Positions 12,457 to 26,293 of a stretch of DNA of 64,000 nt are shown in pieces (the first letter of the stretch is position 1; each line of letters begins with the position of its first letter). This stretch comes from Sitta carolinensis (taxonomy: Eukaryota; Chordata; Aves; Passeriformes; Sittidae), in contig CM063285.1 in NCBI GenBank assembly GCA_032173965.1, positions 26,261,660-26,325,659 of the forward strand, read 5' to 3'. The translations under genes and the position numbers were made by a program. The notes below the pieces were generated by a model, which was given only the letters and a program-made list of their open reading frames with translations, made no database searches and was not told the DNA's origin.

Positions 12457-14330
12457 TTTATCTGAAAAGTTCAGCAGGGAGGTGCAGCCTACCTACACCT
12501 TAATCTTCTACTAGTATAACAGTTCCAATGAGATGTGTTTCTGTGATATTTAATTATAATGGATTTATATAGAAAACGTAGAATACATATCTTATGCCTT
12601 TTGTAACAGAGTCTCACAAACTGAAGAGCTTTGGCAGGACTGCCATATGTGCAGTTATTTGTCAGATGAAGTTTATCTACAGAGGTGATTTTCTGCAAGA
12701 TGTAGCTTTAGCAGAAGATGCTGAATTAGAGTGAAGTCATCCCCAAAGAGTCATGGAGGTCTCAGTGTCAGTATAAAATTGGGATAAATTTCCAGCCAAA
12801 GGAAATAATGTTTCCACTGCTTCTTCTCTATCCACACTTCTCTGTGGTCTAGAGATGTTGTACCTGGGACAGCAGGTAGAAACTGTAAAGTACTGAACTC
12901 CATGCCAATAATATCTGAGCATTAGAGAGTTTCTAAAAATTGTGAGGAAAAGCAAGTTCTGCGCTACTGACATTATTTGCCTGCTATTCCAGCTAACTCA
13001 TACTCACTATGCTTTGATGAGTGCTCCAAGGCATGGAAGCTTCTAAAATTTTGAGGACTTTTAGAAAACTGTTCTCTCAATGCAATACCAGATATACTGT
13101 AAGAGGTCAGAATGGGTGAATTCAAAGATAACTTTCCCATCTGCATTTTCCCACGATTTGGTTTCAAAAAGAGGAATTGAGGTAAAAGGTCTATTAACAT
13201 CCAAGTCATGTGTGCCAGAATCACATTTGCATTAGGCTACAAGATCAGAGTAAACTGAAATTAAATACACTTATACGGGTCTAAAGACTTGTGTCTATCT
13301 TGGTGTTCAGGTGAGAAATTTACTCCCCATAAAGCAAGACTCAAAGTGAGACTGTACAGAAGTTTTGAAGAATTACATGATTTGTTCCCTGTCAATGGCC
13401 AGAAAAACATCATCAAACTGCTGTCTTTTAGTTTTACAGATTAGCTGATGGGAGAGGAGGTTTCTGTTGCTGCTATCTGATATGATAACTTTGTAGCAGA
13501 GGTCTGCACATTTCCTTATCCTTTTGTCCGGGCAGAGCTGTTCTTCTCTATCAATCTGCATCTACTCCAGGTGGTGCAGCTGCAGAACAGTGATTGCACA
13601 GAAGAGCACCAGGATGGCAAAGATAAACGTACTTGCACAGTGAAGCTTGCAAAGTGGCATGCCCTTCTGAGTACATTATATAGGAAACTCAGTAGGGGAT
13701 AATTAAACATCAAATTTGTGTTTCTCTGAGGTGTGAAAACAGTCGTTTGAGATGGTGAAAGAGAAGACAGTGGCCACATGCGGATCAGAGTGAGTCTTTC
13801 TCCTATTAAAGCCAGAGGGAAAAGGATTCCTCAGAGAGAATGAAACACAAATGCTTTTACATGAGGTTGAATTTTTAAGGAAAAGGGCAGGAGTGTCCAG
13901 CCAGGGCCAGATTGCTGTCTGTTGTTATGGCAACAGAGGGAGAATCTTCTATGAAACAGGAAAGAGTGGAGGGAGTGGGAGGGCAGAAAAGAAAATGGTT
14001 TCAAAAGGAAGGTAAGGGGGTAGGAGTTTGCAAATGGAAAGAGAACAAAGCCAAGTGTCAAGGTCAGGCAGAAATGCATCTATGTGCATGATGACTAAAA
14101 CGCCCTTAGAGACCTTGTGCACAGCCATTCCCTTTGTGGGTGGGCAGATTGCAGGGGTCACTTGCATAGTCATCATCTGGCTGGCAGAATGCCACCGCAG
14201 CACCCTGTCCTCCCACACCCACTCCAGATGAGGGCTACCTTTGTTCACTTCCTCGATGTGCATGGCACTTGCAAGAAAAACTTGTTTAATTTCCAAGGAC
14301 CCCTGCATCTGCTATCTTTTTAATGAATTG
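12457..14330. other. Slightly GC-richer block of unknown origin
   Basis: Less AT-rich than the surrounding desert and rich in short frames, more of them on the minus strand (12737-12973, 12973-13224, 13373-13561, 13516-13779, 13949-14308) than on the plus strand (14028-14231). Several look protein-like but shift frame every 100-250 bases and none joins to a known family with confidence. It could be a decayed gene, an old retroelement or chance. The best piece is listed separately as a low-confidence pseudogene. Confidence 0.4.
13373..13660 (-). pseudogene. Possible decayed type II membrane protein fragment (C-type-lectin-like?), weak
   Basis: One minus-strand frame starting at an ATG at 13658-13660 reads a short basic/cysteine-containing lead, then about 20 hydrophobic residues (STFIFAILVLFCAITVLQL) like a signal-anchor, an in-frame TAG (13562-13564), and then 62 open codons. 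After the stop it shows a CP...CY...C spacing followed by LAID, loosely like the first part of a C-type-lectin-like domain of NK-receptor type. Two positions where that family has tryptophan hold arginine. The spacing between cysteines is off by 2-4 residues and the remaining lectin exons are not convincingly present, although frames at 12973-13224 might hold part. Seen: the hydrophobic run, the stop and the cysteine pattern. Inferred: lectin origin. It may be chance, since a similar hydrophobic run occurs on the opposite strand at 14117-14180. Confidence 0.15.
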
Positions 14331-17300
14331 AACTGATCTCAAATGGTAAATTTTATTTACTTCTTGGGGTATGTTAGGAGATGAGAGCTAGTTCTTCAAC
14401 ATGGGAAGGTCCCTTTTTACCCCAAGGTGCAGGTGTTCTAGACAGAATACTGTTTCCAAGGTGCACTCAGAAAAATCTACCAAGATGTGCAGATATTTTT
14501 GTCAGAAATAATATTTTGACATATGATGGGTCCAGTAGAGAGAATTACCTTCTCTCACAGCAAAGCAGTAGGAAAGAATGGAGGTGCAGGATGAACCAGA
14601 CAATCAGCTGGCCAGGGATGATACTTAATACTTCGCTAAACAAATTCAAAATGAAATCTCTGTGCCCAGTGCACCAGAAGGAAGCATTATAAATCAGGAC
14701 TAAGCAACACAAAACTAAAACTTTTCTTTCAGTCTTCATAATAAAAATCAAAGAAAAATAATGAACAAACTAGTGAAACTTTCCTAAAGGGAAATTTCTG
14801 TTTTCTTTATTTTTTCTCCCTTTCTTTGCTGAATTAAAAGCTCATGCTAGTCAGGCTGTTCATGAGTCCGTGCTGTTGTGAGAGCATGGCTGTCCCTGCT
14901 CCTCTAGTACTTTTGAACTGGCTAGCCCATTTCTATCAAATCTGACAGGGAGATAGAGCTTTCAGATGTTACACTCTTACAAGTTCTGTGAAAATTTTTA
15001 GCTAGGGGCAAGAAAAAGGCTACAGTGAGGGAAAGACCCAAGTATGAACTTCACCATTACTGACTACACACATTTCTTGTGTTGAAGAGTATAGACAGGA
15101 GGGAGAGGTTATAAATGTTTTAATTCTTGGAAAGGCTTCAATCAAAGTTTGAACTTTATTAGACACTAGGTAGCTTTCATTTTCCTTCTCTCTTTCCCTT
15201 CACATATGAGTTCTCTAGTGTTTAATAAGGACAGGAAACATGCTGCAGGCTTAGTTTACTTCATTTTAAAAACCATTTGATGAAACACAAATCATTTGAA
15301 AACACAACTTTATTAGTTGCAGTGTTTGTGAAAATATTTATTATTTAAAGTAAATGATAGTTGCATTACACTGTCCCAAAAAAGAGATGTTCTCAAGAAC
15401 TGTCCATTGTCTTCATATTACTCTTCATTTATTTTCTCTCTGTTGTCTGAAATATGCATATTTTCCAGATTTTTCCCTTAACTGCAGTTTCAGATCACTT
15501 CCCTGGACGTTTTTGTGTACTTCCTTCTCTTCTTCCCCACGAATATTCAAGTTTGAAATGTAATTTCAGTATGAAGACCAATGGAATTCTAAAGAGAATG
15601 CCTAGAATCTTATCTCACCAAGCCATGTGAAATTCTTTTAATTTAAAATAAAATATCCCTTCTTCTTTTATAGCTCTTAAAGATCTCTTAAGCCTCTGCA
15701 GTACCAGTTTATTCTCCTGGTCCATTATCATCAAAACCATTTTTGAGGGGGAAGTAATTGTCCTCCTTGTATCACTTTTATGCTTTCCTCACTTTACTTT
15801 CCAAAACCATACTAATGTTGATTTTATATAGTTTTTTTATTTTGTCAATAGGTGTTCCTACGTCTGCCATCTACTGGTTTTTGCTTCCATGAATCCTATA
15901 ATCAAAATAAAGATTTATAGAGTATTTGCACCACTTGGATTAAAGAAAGGGAGTTTGGAGACTTACAGCTGGGTTGAGGGTTGAATCAGTAAAAAATGAT
16001 AGCCTGATGAAGACTGGTTTTCACCTTCAGAAGAGATAACACTGCTCAGGATGTAGTATCCCTGATGAACTACAATCTATTATACTGTTAATTGGACAGC
16101 AAGAAATTAAACATAAATCATTCAACAGAACACAGTGATATAAAATCAATTAACTCATTGTACTGGAAAAAAATATTAAGTACTCTACATTAGGGAACAT
16201 TAGGTAAAAGAGCATCAATTTTATTAAAACTTTTGTTTGATGCTTTGTTCAGTTATTCACACAGATTTTAGAAGATTTGAATTGGGTTAAGGTCTTTGAT
16301 TTTGAATCAGGAAAAACACTTCTAATATCAGCTAGTAGGGACAAATAACCAAGCAACCATTGACCATTGTAGTTAAATGAGTTAAGGACCAAATTGAGAA
16401 ATAAATAACAGATATCTAACTGATAATTTTCATTATATTCCACTCATGCAAAATGTGCAAGAAGAATTAAAGCAAGGCTTTTGAAGACGTAAACTCTAAT
16501 TTTTTCCCTTACTTTTCTGCAGTGAGAGTTTATGCATGAAGTTTAATTTCCAAAATCATGTTAGAAATAGTCTAAATTTAGTTGTTACGCAAGTCCTGAG
16601 AAATTAGTGGGTTTTCTGTAATTGCTGTAAGCTGGGTGTTTCACATTCTCTCTGAATGACAGTGGGTCTTGACAAAGTTCCCCATTTCCTCAATCTCCAG
16701 TCAGATATCTTATTAATTTTCACTGATCCTTTCAAAAAAAAACACTACTTTAGATAGTTTCTCCTTTTTGTTTTGGCAAGATTTCAGATATGATCTGGAG
16801 GCAGACTAGGAAAGAGGGACAAACCCATATTCTTTATTCAGTCAATAGAAAACCATTGATGAGCTGCAACTTCTAAACAACATAGATCTCCTCCAGGAAG
16901 AATTCATCATGCTGTTTCAGGACTGATCTAGAAGTTAAGTGTTCAGGTTTATTTAATAAGTTCTTCATTTTGCTTTCCAGAAGCATCTCCGTTGGCACTG
17001 ACCAAGTGTGTTTTTTTTTTTTTTTTTGTATCATAACTTGCAGCTCAAAATCAACGCCAAGGAATATGTCTTTCATAAATATACTCAAGCTACCAGTTAA
17101 GCAGATATGTATAACTTATAACATCTACTGGGATTTTTCATATAATTGTATATATGCTCCCCCACACACATACAAGTCTCTCTCTACTCTCTCTATAAAA
17201 TTATCTATGCAAAATATTATACCTAAGGTCAATTTTTAACAGTTTCTTTGCATTCAAACTTTCTGCCAGTTCCCACAAATTAAAATCTACAACTGCTGAT

Positions 17301-20300
17301 GTTTTTAAGTTTTAAAATTTATTTAAATGTTTCCTAAAATGATTCATTATTGTGGTCTTTATTAGCAAATATGCTGAAAACAACCTGTCATTAGATTTAA
17401 TGAGGATTCCATATGCCAGTTCAATATACAAAAACAAATTAAGTCTATAATTAACTTATTAATTCAACATAGTACTAATTCTTAGAATTTTATCTTTGCT
17501 TTCTGTAAATGGAAGTTTTAAATTCATAGCCTATCTTTAGTACTTGGGAATAGCTCCTGGAAACATGACAGCTGCTTCCCCCTCCCCGTCTCCCCAATTA
17601 TACTGAGGATTAAACCATTAATATACTCAGGAGCAGTAAGGTAATTATATGTTTTAGTGGGTTCATTAAGAGCTCTGGAAATATATTCCACTATAAAATA
17701 ACTTCTATTCTCTTCAAATTGTCTAAAACATGAGGAATTTTTGGTAAGAAAAGGCTAAGGTGCTATGTTTCTTTACTTTAGACAACAGCATCTTACAAAT
17801 CAGTACTAAATGATGCACAAAAATCCCTTGGTATCTTAAAGAGGGAAAAATTACATAGGTAAACAGATAAATCTTTAGTACATTTATCTTTATGGGAGCA
17901 GCTCCTGCTGTTGGTCTCTAACCTGGAGGGCATTATTCTTTTCTAAATTGCCAGTAGTGTCTCACAGCACAGTGATAAATAGAAACCACTGAAAGAAATA
18001 ACGTTCATTCTAACACACAAGAACTTTCCAGACAGACATTGGCCTCTGAGAACAAACACTTAGACAAAATAGATTAGTTGCAGTTGCAGAATATATCACT
18101 CTGGTTCCCTATAAACCGGCATTATCCCAGCTGCGCAAGTAAGTGCCTTTATGCCAATCATTAAGTAATAAATAAATTTAAGAGAGAGTCTAAAACTTTA
18201 AGGAAAACAAAAGAAGAGGTCTTACTATATCAGTTATTTTTTGTTGGAAGTCTGTGATGTATTCCCAGCAATACTTTAAAAAGTCCCTAATACTGTAGAT
18301 GTTCTTGTGTTATTTTGTGGTAGAAAAGTTTCCTTTGTCACACAATTAATGAAACAGAAAAGAAAAAAGTGCTACAGAATTGCAATTAAAAGTACTAGAT
18401 TAATAATAGAACAGAAAACTCCCTGGCAGTTTTCTCTCTTATTTATGGTTTTATGTGAAGCACATATGCTTCGGTAGAATTTTGTTTATTTCTTGTTATG
18501 CTGGAGTAACATTCAGCTATGCTGTTTGTGTTTTTCCTCATTAATTGTTTTGAAAGTCCGACAAAATGAAAACTGTCTTGGAAAATACAGTTATTCTGCT
18601 TTGACTACTAGAAGCATGGCATATGGATTGCTTTTACGAATTGATGTGAATAAAAATTTGGCGTTTTTTCCATGCAGTCAGAACCCTGGGAAGGTATTGT
18701 GACACGACCCACCATTTTCCCCAGTACTTTTACTCTGGCCACAAGACTCTAGGAATTCAAGTGCCTGGGATGGGTTCAGCTATCCAGCACAATCATAGGA
18801 ACCCAAACTACTTACCCTGTCTGAAAATTTTCTTGCTTCTTTTCTTTAGGTACCAGCAGCAGTTAGGCAGACAGAGCCTTCCTTGCTCCTGGGGCAAAGT
18901 GTGTGTTGGGAGGGATGGGATGTGAATAGGGGGAGCACAGTGAGCACAGCAGTAAGTCCAAGCAAGGACATAGAAGGGTCAGGGAAAAAGATGACATTGT
19001 GGCCACTGTCAGGAAAAGAGATGGATTCTGGATGTCTCAAGGAGAAAGTAGCCTGCTAGAAAATCCTTGAATGGGCATGAATGGATGTAGCTGTAGATGA
19101 TGCATGTAATCTTCTTTCCCAATAGAAGTTGAGTTTTCTCTCTGTCATCGTTAGACTATAAGAAACAACCTTTTTTTCAAGTATACAATTTTTTGTTTTG
19201 TTTTAATATACACAAAATTCAGTAAAAAATCTGTACTTCTATTGACATTTGTATTAAATTAATGAGATGGATTTTATCGAGGTCTACATGTTTAAAAAGC
19301 TCTTGCTATTTTTTCTCTGTGGATGCACTTCAGCTGAAGGAGGTGCTGGAAATAGAAATGCCCTTTTCTGTTTCTGGTAGAGATACATTAATTTTTCTAT
19401 GTAATCATATTTTTTCTAACAACTGTTCTGTATGCACGCACTAGACCTTTTAATTTATTTTAATTACAATATTAAAAATTAAACTTTCATAGTAAATTCA
19501 ACTTACTAATTCATTATGATTATTCCCTATAGTTCAACAGTTGGTTTAGGGCAGTATAAATAGGTATTGACTTCCAAAACAGGCAGTGCTCTTGCTTCCT
19601 TCCTATTGTCTGTAGATCTGTCTGTAGATCTCAAAGCGAAGGGCATATTGAACAAGCTTAAAGCTTATCCTTAAGCATTCCAACAGAAAATTCATAAAAG
19701 ATACAGAAGAGGCTTGGGGAGGATCAGAAGCAAGTGGACATCAATGGGAAGGGAGGATACACACTCTTCTGTCTTCAGATTATGTTGGTGCAAATTTTAA
19801 TTAGATGAAATAAATTCTTAAACCTGCATGTTAGATCCATGTCCAAAATGCAGAACAAAGGAAATGTCTGTTTGAGTTCCACAGGCTTCTGAAGGAGCCT
19901 GCAACCTTTCCTGACCCAGTTTCCTGAATGTTTCTCCAATAAAGTAAATATGACAACTGTGCTGACTGGGTCTTTTTCATTTTCAGGGTGCTGTAGATTT
20001 CTTAAAATTCTATTTGTTCTGTATTCATCACCTTTGATCAGCTTTGCTCGTTTCTGTTTTACATTTTTTTGTCCTTCCTTTCATGTTCATTTTCTTATTA
20101 TCTTTTCCATCCATCTGCTCTGGAGTAAAGAATCAAAGCCTTCTCTCCTATTCACTTTTTTCTAGATTTTCTCATATTCACTTTTTCCTAGGACTATCAA
20201 TCATTTCAAAGATTACAGTGAAAGTTTTATAATTTTCTCTAAATATATACATCTGCTAATCATACTTTCAAAATAACACAGGACACTTCTCTTGCTGACT

Positions 20301-21792
20301 GTGTAGTACTGATTCATATTCATTTACTCCATGTCTGATTGTAATTAATTTAGAAATAGCTGAGCTGGCAATAAACAAGCTAGTTTGAAAATTGTGCCTT
20401 CACAGACTTCCAAAGTCACCTGTGAAATTATGAAAATATTTCTTTTCTCTGAAGCCTGAGCTGCACCACTGATGCTGCCACATGAAGCATTGTTATAACT
20501 TACACTTGAACTTTGGACTATGATATATATTGACTCCTAATGATATGAGTAGGGTGTGTCCTTTGAATTTTATTGTGACTGGGATTTTAAATCGGGAACT
20601 TCATGGGTAGTTGAAACTGCATCAGCTATATATACAATTTCCTCTGATTTATAAGCAATAAAGTATGTACCATTAAACGTGTAGAAAGTGTTTATATGTG
20701 TTTGTATTGACAGAATTTCCCTATTTCTTGGAGCATGAAATACTATGTTTTTGCCTATTTTTTATTTTTAGGTCTCTAGAATTGCATTAATATTTTCCTT
20801 GAAGAAAAGAGACATGTAAAAACCATAGGACTAATACTCTTGTAAAATTCACATTCCTTTGTTTGAATATGTAGATCAAGAGGCTTTGTATACTCATCCC
20901 TGAGGGAGACAAAAATTCCTCAGGAACTTTTACTGTCCATATAATGTCATAATTTATCAGTGAATCTGCACAGTAGTTCACAGGATTAACTGCACAGTAA
21001 AAACTCCATCTCTACAGAACTAGGTACTGGTCTGAAAATAATGGTTTGCAGTAATTAGTATTTTCTGTAAAATTCATATGATTTAAGAACACACAACCAA
21101 TTCTTTCTTATATTTTAGTAATCAGAAGTGCATGTTATAGGTACGTTTCTACCTTGTCCATTTGCTCTTTCAAATGCTAGTTTAAAATCTGCTGGCAATG
21201 AATGCAGTTTTCATCTTGGGAAAAACAAAAAGCAGATTGACCTGAGTAATTTTCATTTTCAAAAATAAAGTTATGCTTACCAATCATTGCCAGTATGCTG
21301 ATTATTTTCAGTACTTACATAGTATGAAGGAAAACTCAGAAAGCCACGCAGCAAGAAAGAGGGTCAAGAAAGATGAGTTCATGGAAATGATAAACAGACA
21401 CAAGTGTTACGAAAATCAAACAATTTCATAGGAATAAGTACTCTGAGAGGAGAAGAAACTGTGGAATTACCAAAATATAAGGACAAATAAGAAATTCTCT
21501 GCCTCAATGAATTTTATTGAGAATAGATCAAATCTAAATTAGATCCAGCAAAATTTGAAAAATAAAGATTGTCTGGTCTTTGTGGAGTACTTCCACCAGT
21601 TCTTCAAGCAAAGCAAGTAGACACAAATTGATCTAGCAAACATAGAGCCAGAAAAACCGTTGCACACTAAACCCAAGGGAGTAAATGCTGACTAGATTAT
21701 GAATGAAGTCCATTCTTATGCATAACCCATCAACCTAGGCATTTATTTCCACATATCAGCACCATTACACACTGGTAAAGGAGATAATTCTG
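14331..21792. other. AT-rich noncoding desert, no gene seen
   Basis: Contains only short chance frames, a T17 homopolymer at 17011-17027, and a G-rich, purine-rich patch near 18840-19040 without recognisable coding content. No repeat family was identified by eye. Confidence 0.55.
19607..19630. repeat. Two-copy 12-bp tandem repeat
   Basis: The unit TGTCTGTAGATC occurs twice head to tail without mismatch. It is a small slippage product with no evident function. Confidence 0.9.
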
Positions 21793-21988
21793 TAGTTTCA
21801 AAAGCAGGTTTATTAAAGATGTGATAATATTGCTTCTATTTCTACTAAAATCTTGAAGACCCAAGCAAAAATTCACATGACATAACTCAATAGTTTCAAA
21901 GACAAGTTTATTAAAGTTGTGATAGTAGCTCTTCTGTATCCACGAAAGCCCTGAACACCAAAGGGAATATTCTTATGAAAATCACATG
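21793..21988. repeat. Diverged 98-bp tandem duplication
   Basis: Two adjacent units (about 21793-21890 and 21891-21988) both open with TAGTTTCAAA, pass through GTTTATTAAAG and TGTGATA, and continue with recognisable matches through the CTTCT, GAA and CCAA words. Identity by eye is about 70-75% over the first 80 bases. The divergence makes this an old event. The GTTTATTAAA core resembles a poly(A)-signal region, so the unit might come from a transposon end, but I cannot name one. Confidence 0.75.
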
Positions 21989-22784
21989 TCACCACCAAGT
22001 AGTTTGGCATAAGTCTTTCCTCAATGTCATAAAAAAAGAGTCACTGAAAATGCAAGAGGACATGAGGTTTGCAAATGAAGAAAGGGAGTTTAATGGACTT
22101 CGCAAAGTAAGATAGGCTGTTCAATGTATTAAACATAATTGGCTTAAAATATCATCTTTCTGATGGTTTCACAGAGAAGAGAGACAGGAAATGGGAAAAC
22201 TAACACAGGTAGAAAGAATTATTCTCTCACCTCATCCAGGTTTTCTTCAGGTTATCATTTTAAATAAAGAACACAAAAGAGGCCAACAGAGAGGAAATAT
22301 TTGGCAACAGATTTTTAAAATCTCTTCAGAGAGAACCAGACTGGTTTACATGAAATTGAAGTCAATATGAAGATAGGAAGAGCAAACGCATTTTGATTTC
22401 TGTCCTGAAATAAGTTGATGTTTGAAAATAAAATTTAATCTGCTTATCTTAAGTCAAAGAAGTGGATTATATAAATAAATAAATTTTTAAAAAAGAAAGA
22501 AGGGGGTTTGGATCTTCTTGTCAATATGTTTTCTTGACTTATTGTGTGGATTATTATATGTTACTGTATATAATATACTACTAAATGCTATTGCATTAGT
22601 ACACAATCAACATCAAACTGTTTCAAACAAAAAATCTTGAAGATTGGAAGAAAAAAAATTGGAAGGTTGTGGGTTAGGGTATTGCTAGTACAAATTCAAG
22701 AGCAGGTTTGCTAATTAACTTGAATTTGTGTTTCTAAATAAAGGTACTGATGCACTACCTTTTGGAATATAACTCTAGTTGAAG

Positions 22785-22812
22785 AAAGAGAGAGAGAGAG
22801 GGAGAGAGAGAA
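22785..22812. repeat. (GA)n microsatellite
   Basis: An almost pure GA tract with one GGG interruption. Simple repeat. Confidence 0.9.
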
Positions 22813-24072
22813 CTAGAGTGGTGGATATTTCTTCTTATCTCTAGTACATCTTCAGATATTTTCCAAGACCAAGGACTTTTTATAATCTGAAAAGCACAGG
22901 CCCTGAAATTTATTAAGACAGAGCCGCATTAAGGGTAGTCAACAATAATACAGAAAAAAAACCCCATACATTTGTTCAATTCCTTTTCAGGGACGTAACT
23001 TCAATAAAAATTATGAAAATACATTTAAGTTCACTCAAACTGATGTAATTCTGAGCTCCCTGGTCACTAAGGCTGCTTATTCTCAGAGCTGATCCTGCAT
23101 ATGCTAATAACATTATCCAGAGATCATGACAAAAAGACAAGTTCTTTGCTTCATGCAGCTATACCCCTTTCAATCAGCCTCATGCTGAGAACCATTTATT
23201 ACCATAACATATGACACAGAAAATCTTAAGAGCCAGTAAGGGGCAAATTTTCAGATTATCACATGCCATTCTAGCTGTGACTTTCTCATTAGCTTTAAAA
23301 GAATCATGTGGCTTAGACCAGCTCAAAGCTCTGAAATATACCCCTAAACATGTCCCAGAATAAACCTTTACAAACATAATAATTTTCCATATTTGACTTA
23401 ATCTTTATAAAATAACAGAAGTCAGCAACTAAGCAGACTGTTCACAAATAGTCTTCAAACCAGACAGCCTCACATTGCGTTTGAGGTGACCTTGTAGAAT
23501 GCATGGGGACAAGCCTCAGCTCTTCAGCAATTTCAAGTCAGGAAGGGAGATAAAAGAAAAGAAACTTCTGGCCATAAGGCAGCATTAATGATCCTACACT
23601 ACTGTTAGGTGTGCTAGTTTATTTCCTTTGACGTAAAGAAGCTTGCAGAGGCAGTTAATGAGAGATGATTTTTTAAGAAAAAATTCAGAAATCTAACTGA
23701 AGTAACATGGACATGAAGGAACAAAGCTTTATTAGACAGACAACTTTACAGCCTTATGCATTCAAAATGAGAATGTAACAATTATATGCCACCTTTTTAT
23801 CCTTTCTCCTCAAATGGAAAGTTTTTTTACTCCTCTCTACCCAAGTCTTGCTGTCTATTACATTCTCAAAGGCCATAATTATTTAAAAAATAGGCTTCTG
23901 AGAAAAGCACATAATTAGTCCAGTGCAGCTGGTATAAAAATTACTGGCAGAAGTAGTAGTATCATTAAAAAATTGGAACTAAAGCACACCAACTATACTC
24001 CAGGGCAAGTTAAACATACAGAAACTCTAGTAAATATTTTAGCATCCAGGATAGTGCACACTCAGGGCACCC

Positions 24073-24090
24073 TTTTTTTTTTTTTTTTTT
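24073..24090. repeat. T18 homopolymer
   Basis: Eighteen uninterrupted T residues; a slippage-prone site. No retroposed gene body was recognised next to it. Confidence 0.9.
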
Positions 24091-26249
24091 AACACCATTG
24101 ATACAGATTCAACAGAAAGTCATTTCTGCCAAAATGGAACTGTAGTGCATTCTGGTTTATATAAGTTTAGTAAGGCTATTTTCTTTGACTCCTACATAGA
24201 ATTAGACTCCAGTAGAAACAAAAAAACAAATGCAAGTTTGCCCCAGAGTCATGCAATGATATTAGAATTCCAATTTTTATTTCAGCTATTTTCTTCTCTA
24301 AGAGAAAAGTCCTTGAAATTATGAACTGGAATGCAAGCGAATTTGTAATAGCTTTGTGACTCTGTAGGGAACTTAATATAGTAGCTTTCTTGAATAAGAT
24401 ATACCCCTTCCTGTTGTGACTTTCTTAGAATTATCCAAAAGCCTAGCCTGGGATGTTCTTAGAACTGAGATGCCTAGAAGCAAAACTAGACCTACTGATA
24501 TGTCTATTTAGAAGCCTAAAAATTTAGCTTCTAGAACCATTACCATCTTATGATAAATTTTCAAACTGCTTGAGGTCTAATCCTAGCTATGTATGTACCA
24601 TTTTATTTAAGGTCAAGCAGTTTCTGACTCTGCTAGAGACAAAATGAAATTTCTGTACGTAAAAGGTTTGAAGGTGTTAATCTGGCAATTATATTTTGGA
24701 TTTAGCTAACTGGTCTAACACCAGTTTGACAACAAAATCCCACAGAGTGCCAGTTTTTATATTAGCCTAACCACCAAAATAAAAATTCTTGAGCTTGGGT
24801 TAAATGATCTTCATGGTCTTCAAGTATTTAGGTGTATACTTTACCTTCACAATGACGAGAACTGCTTAAGTGAAAAGATAATTCCTGGCTGAAGTTTTTA
24901 TATAGTGTTTCAAAAAGCTGGAGGTTCACTGGGTGAGAGGAAAAGAGTTTCAGTAGTCTCGTGGGTTAGATTGACAGTTCAATGGCTCTTGCTCATTATT
25001 GTGCTAAATATCTCTGAGAAGGAGCAACAGGCTAGGAGGGAGAGAGGACAAGGAACCACAGTACAGCAATGGATAGTGGCTGGTCCCAATGGTCAGTCGG
25101 GAGACACTGAAATGAGCAGTCCTTGATTTCAACTGCTCTGTACAGACAGGCTGTAGAAAGCCTGCATAATGCAGTAGACCCAAAATATCTCTTTGTTTAA
25201 AGCTGGCTTGGGAAATCTGTGCTAAAGACATATTCTAGAACTTTTTTCCCCTATTGAATCAATTTTGCTTCAACATCACTTCTGCTTACTTGTCTCTTCA
25301 TTCTATTAGCTTTCTGATCCTTCTCCTTCCCTGCATACCTTTTTATATGTTTGTATCTATTTTTGTCCCCCATCTGTGTCATTCGTGCGTGAACATTATT
25401 ATGGTCACTGTATTTTTGATGCTCATGAAAAATGAACACTTGAGAAATAATCACTGCACAGTGGCCAAACAGAAGGCAATCCTTCCTGTAAACACTACTT
25501 TTGTGTAATGGGCATGGTCAGAGCAGTTCCAGAAATGTAGTGAGAGCAATTCATCTACATCATTTTTTTTTTTTCTCTACAGAAACATTGCTGTGTTTTT
25601 TTCATACTTTAAACTCCATATAGAATTTATCTTTTTTCCTTCTCTTATTTTTTTAGGTCTTGATCTTTCATACTTCTACTTTATGAAAAACAGTCTTCTG
25701 TCATACAGACTCTCTCAAAGTCATCATTCATCCGTGTGTTAAGACATCTGCAAGCTTTCTTTTCCTACATTAATGACACACAGTTTTCTTTTGACTCTAA
25801 CAGTTTTTGTTCTTCCTATTCTATAATGCATGCACAGTTGTGTTATAAAGACTCATCAAAATCACCACTGTTCTACATTTATCTGAATTGAACCAGCTTT
25901 GTCATTTACTAGTCTTTTAAATGTTCTTTATATTTTTCTATCTGGTTACATTCTCCTTCATTATTTACTGTTCCTCTCTCGTCTCTTTCTGATTCATGTT
26001 ACCCTGCTCTTTGACTTTAATATTCTCGACCTAAATCAAAAGTCAGCATTGATTTTATTGTAAGTTATTAATGTAGCTTCTTATAAATTAACATTATTTG
26101 AATAAACACACCTATTCCTGCTTTGGGAAGCTAAAAGCAGGGTTTTGAAGCACTGTGTGAAGGCATATTAATGAAATCCCCATTGATTTTGATGGGACTG
26201 GTATTGTTTTAATACTGAGTTGTGCTTTGACACTTTAAATTTAGGATCT

Positions 26250-26293
26250 AACACATTTAATAAACACACATTTAATAAGACATATTTAATAAA
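26250..26293. repeat. Three-copy minisatellite around ACATTTAATAA
   Basis: The word CA(C/T)ATTTAATAA is repeated three times with short spacers, giving a period of about 16 bases. AT-rich local duplication, probably neutral. Confidence 0.75.

Noticed and set aside
14028..14231. Plus-strand frame with a hydrophobic segment resembling a membrane helix
   Set aside because: Only one short hydrophobic run, overlapped by an equally open minus-strand frame; no family recognised.
24905..25160. Purine-rich, less AT-rich patch that first suggested a CR1 or ERV fragment
   Set aside because: No ordered set of consensus words could be found.
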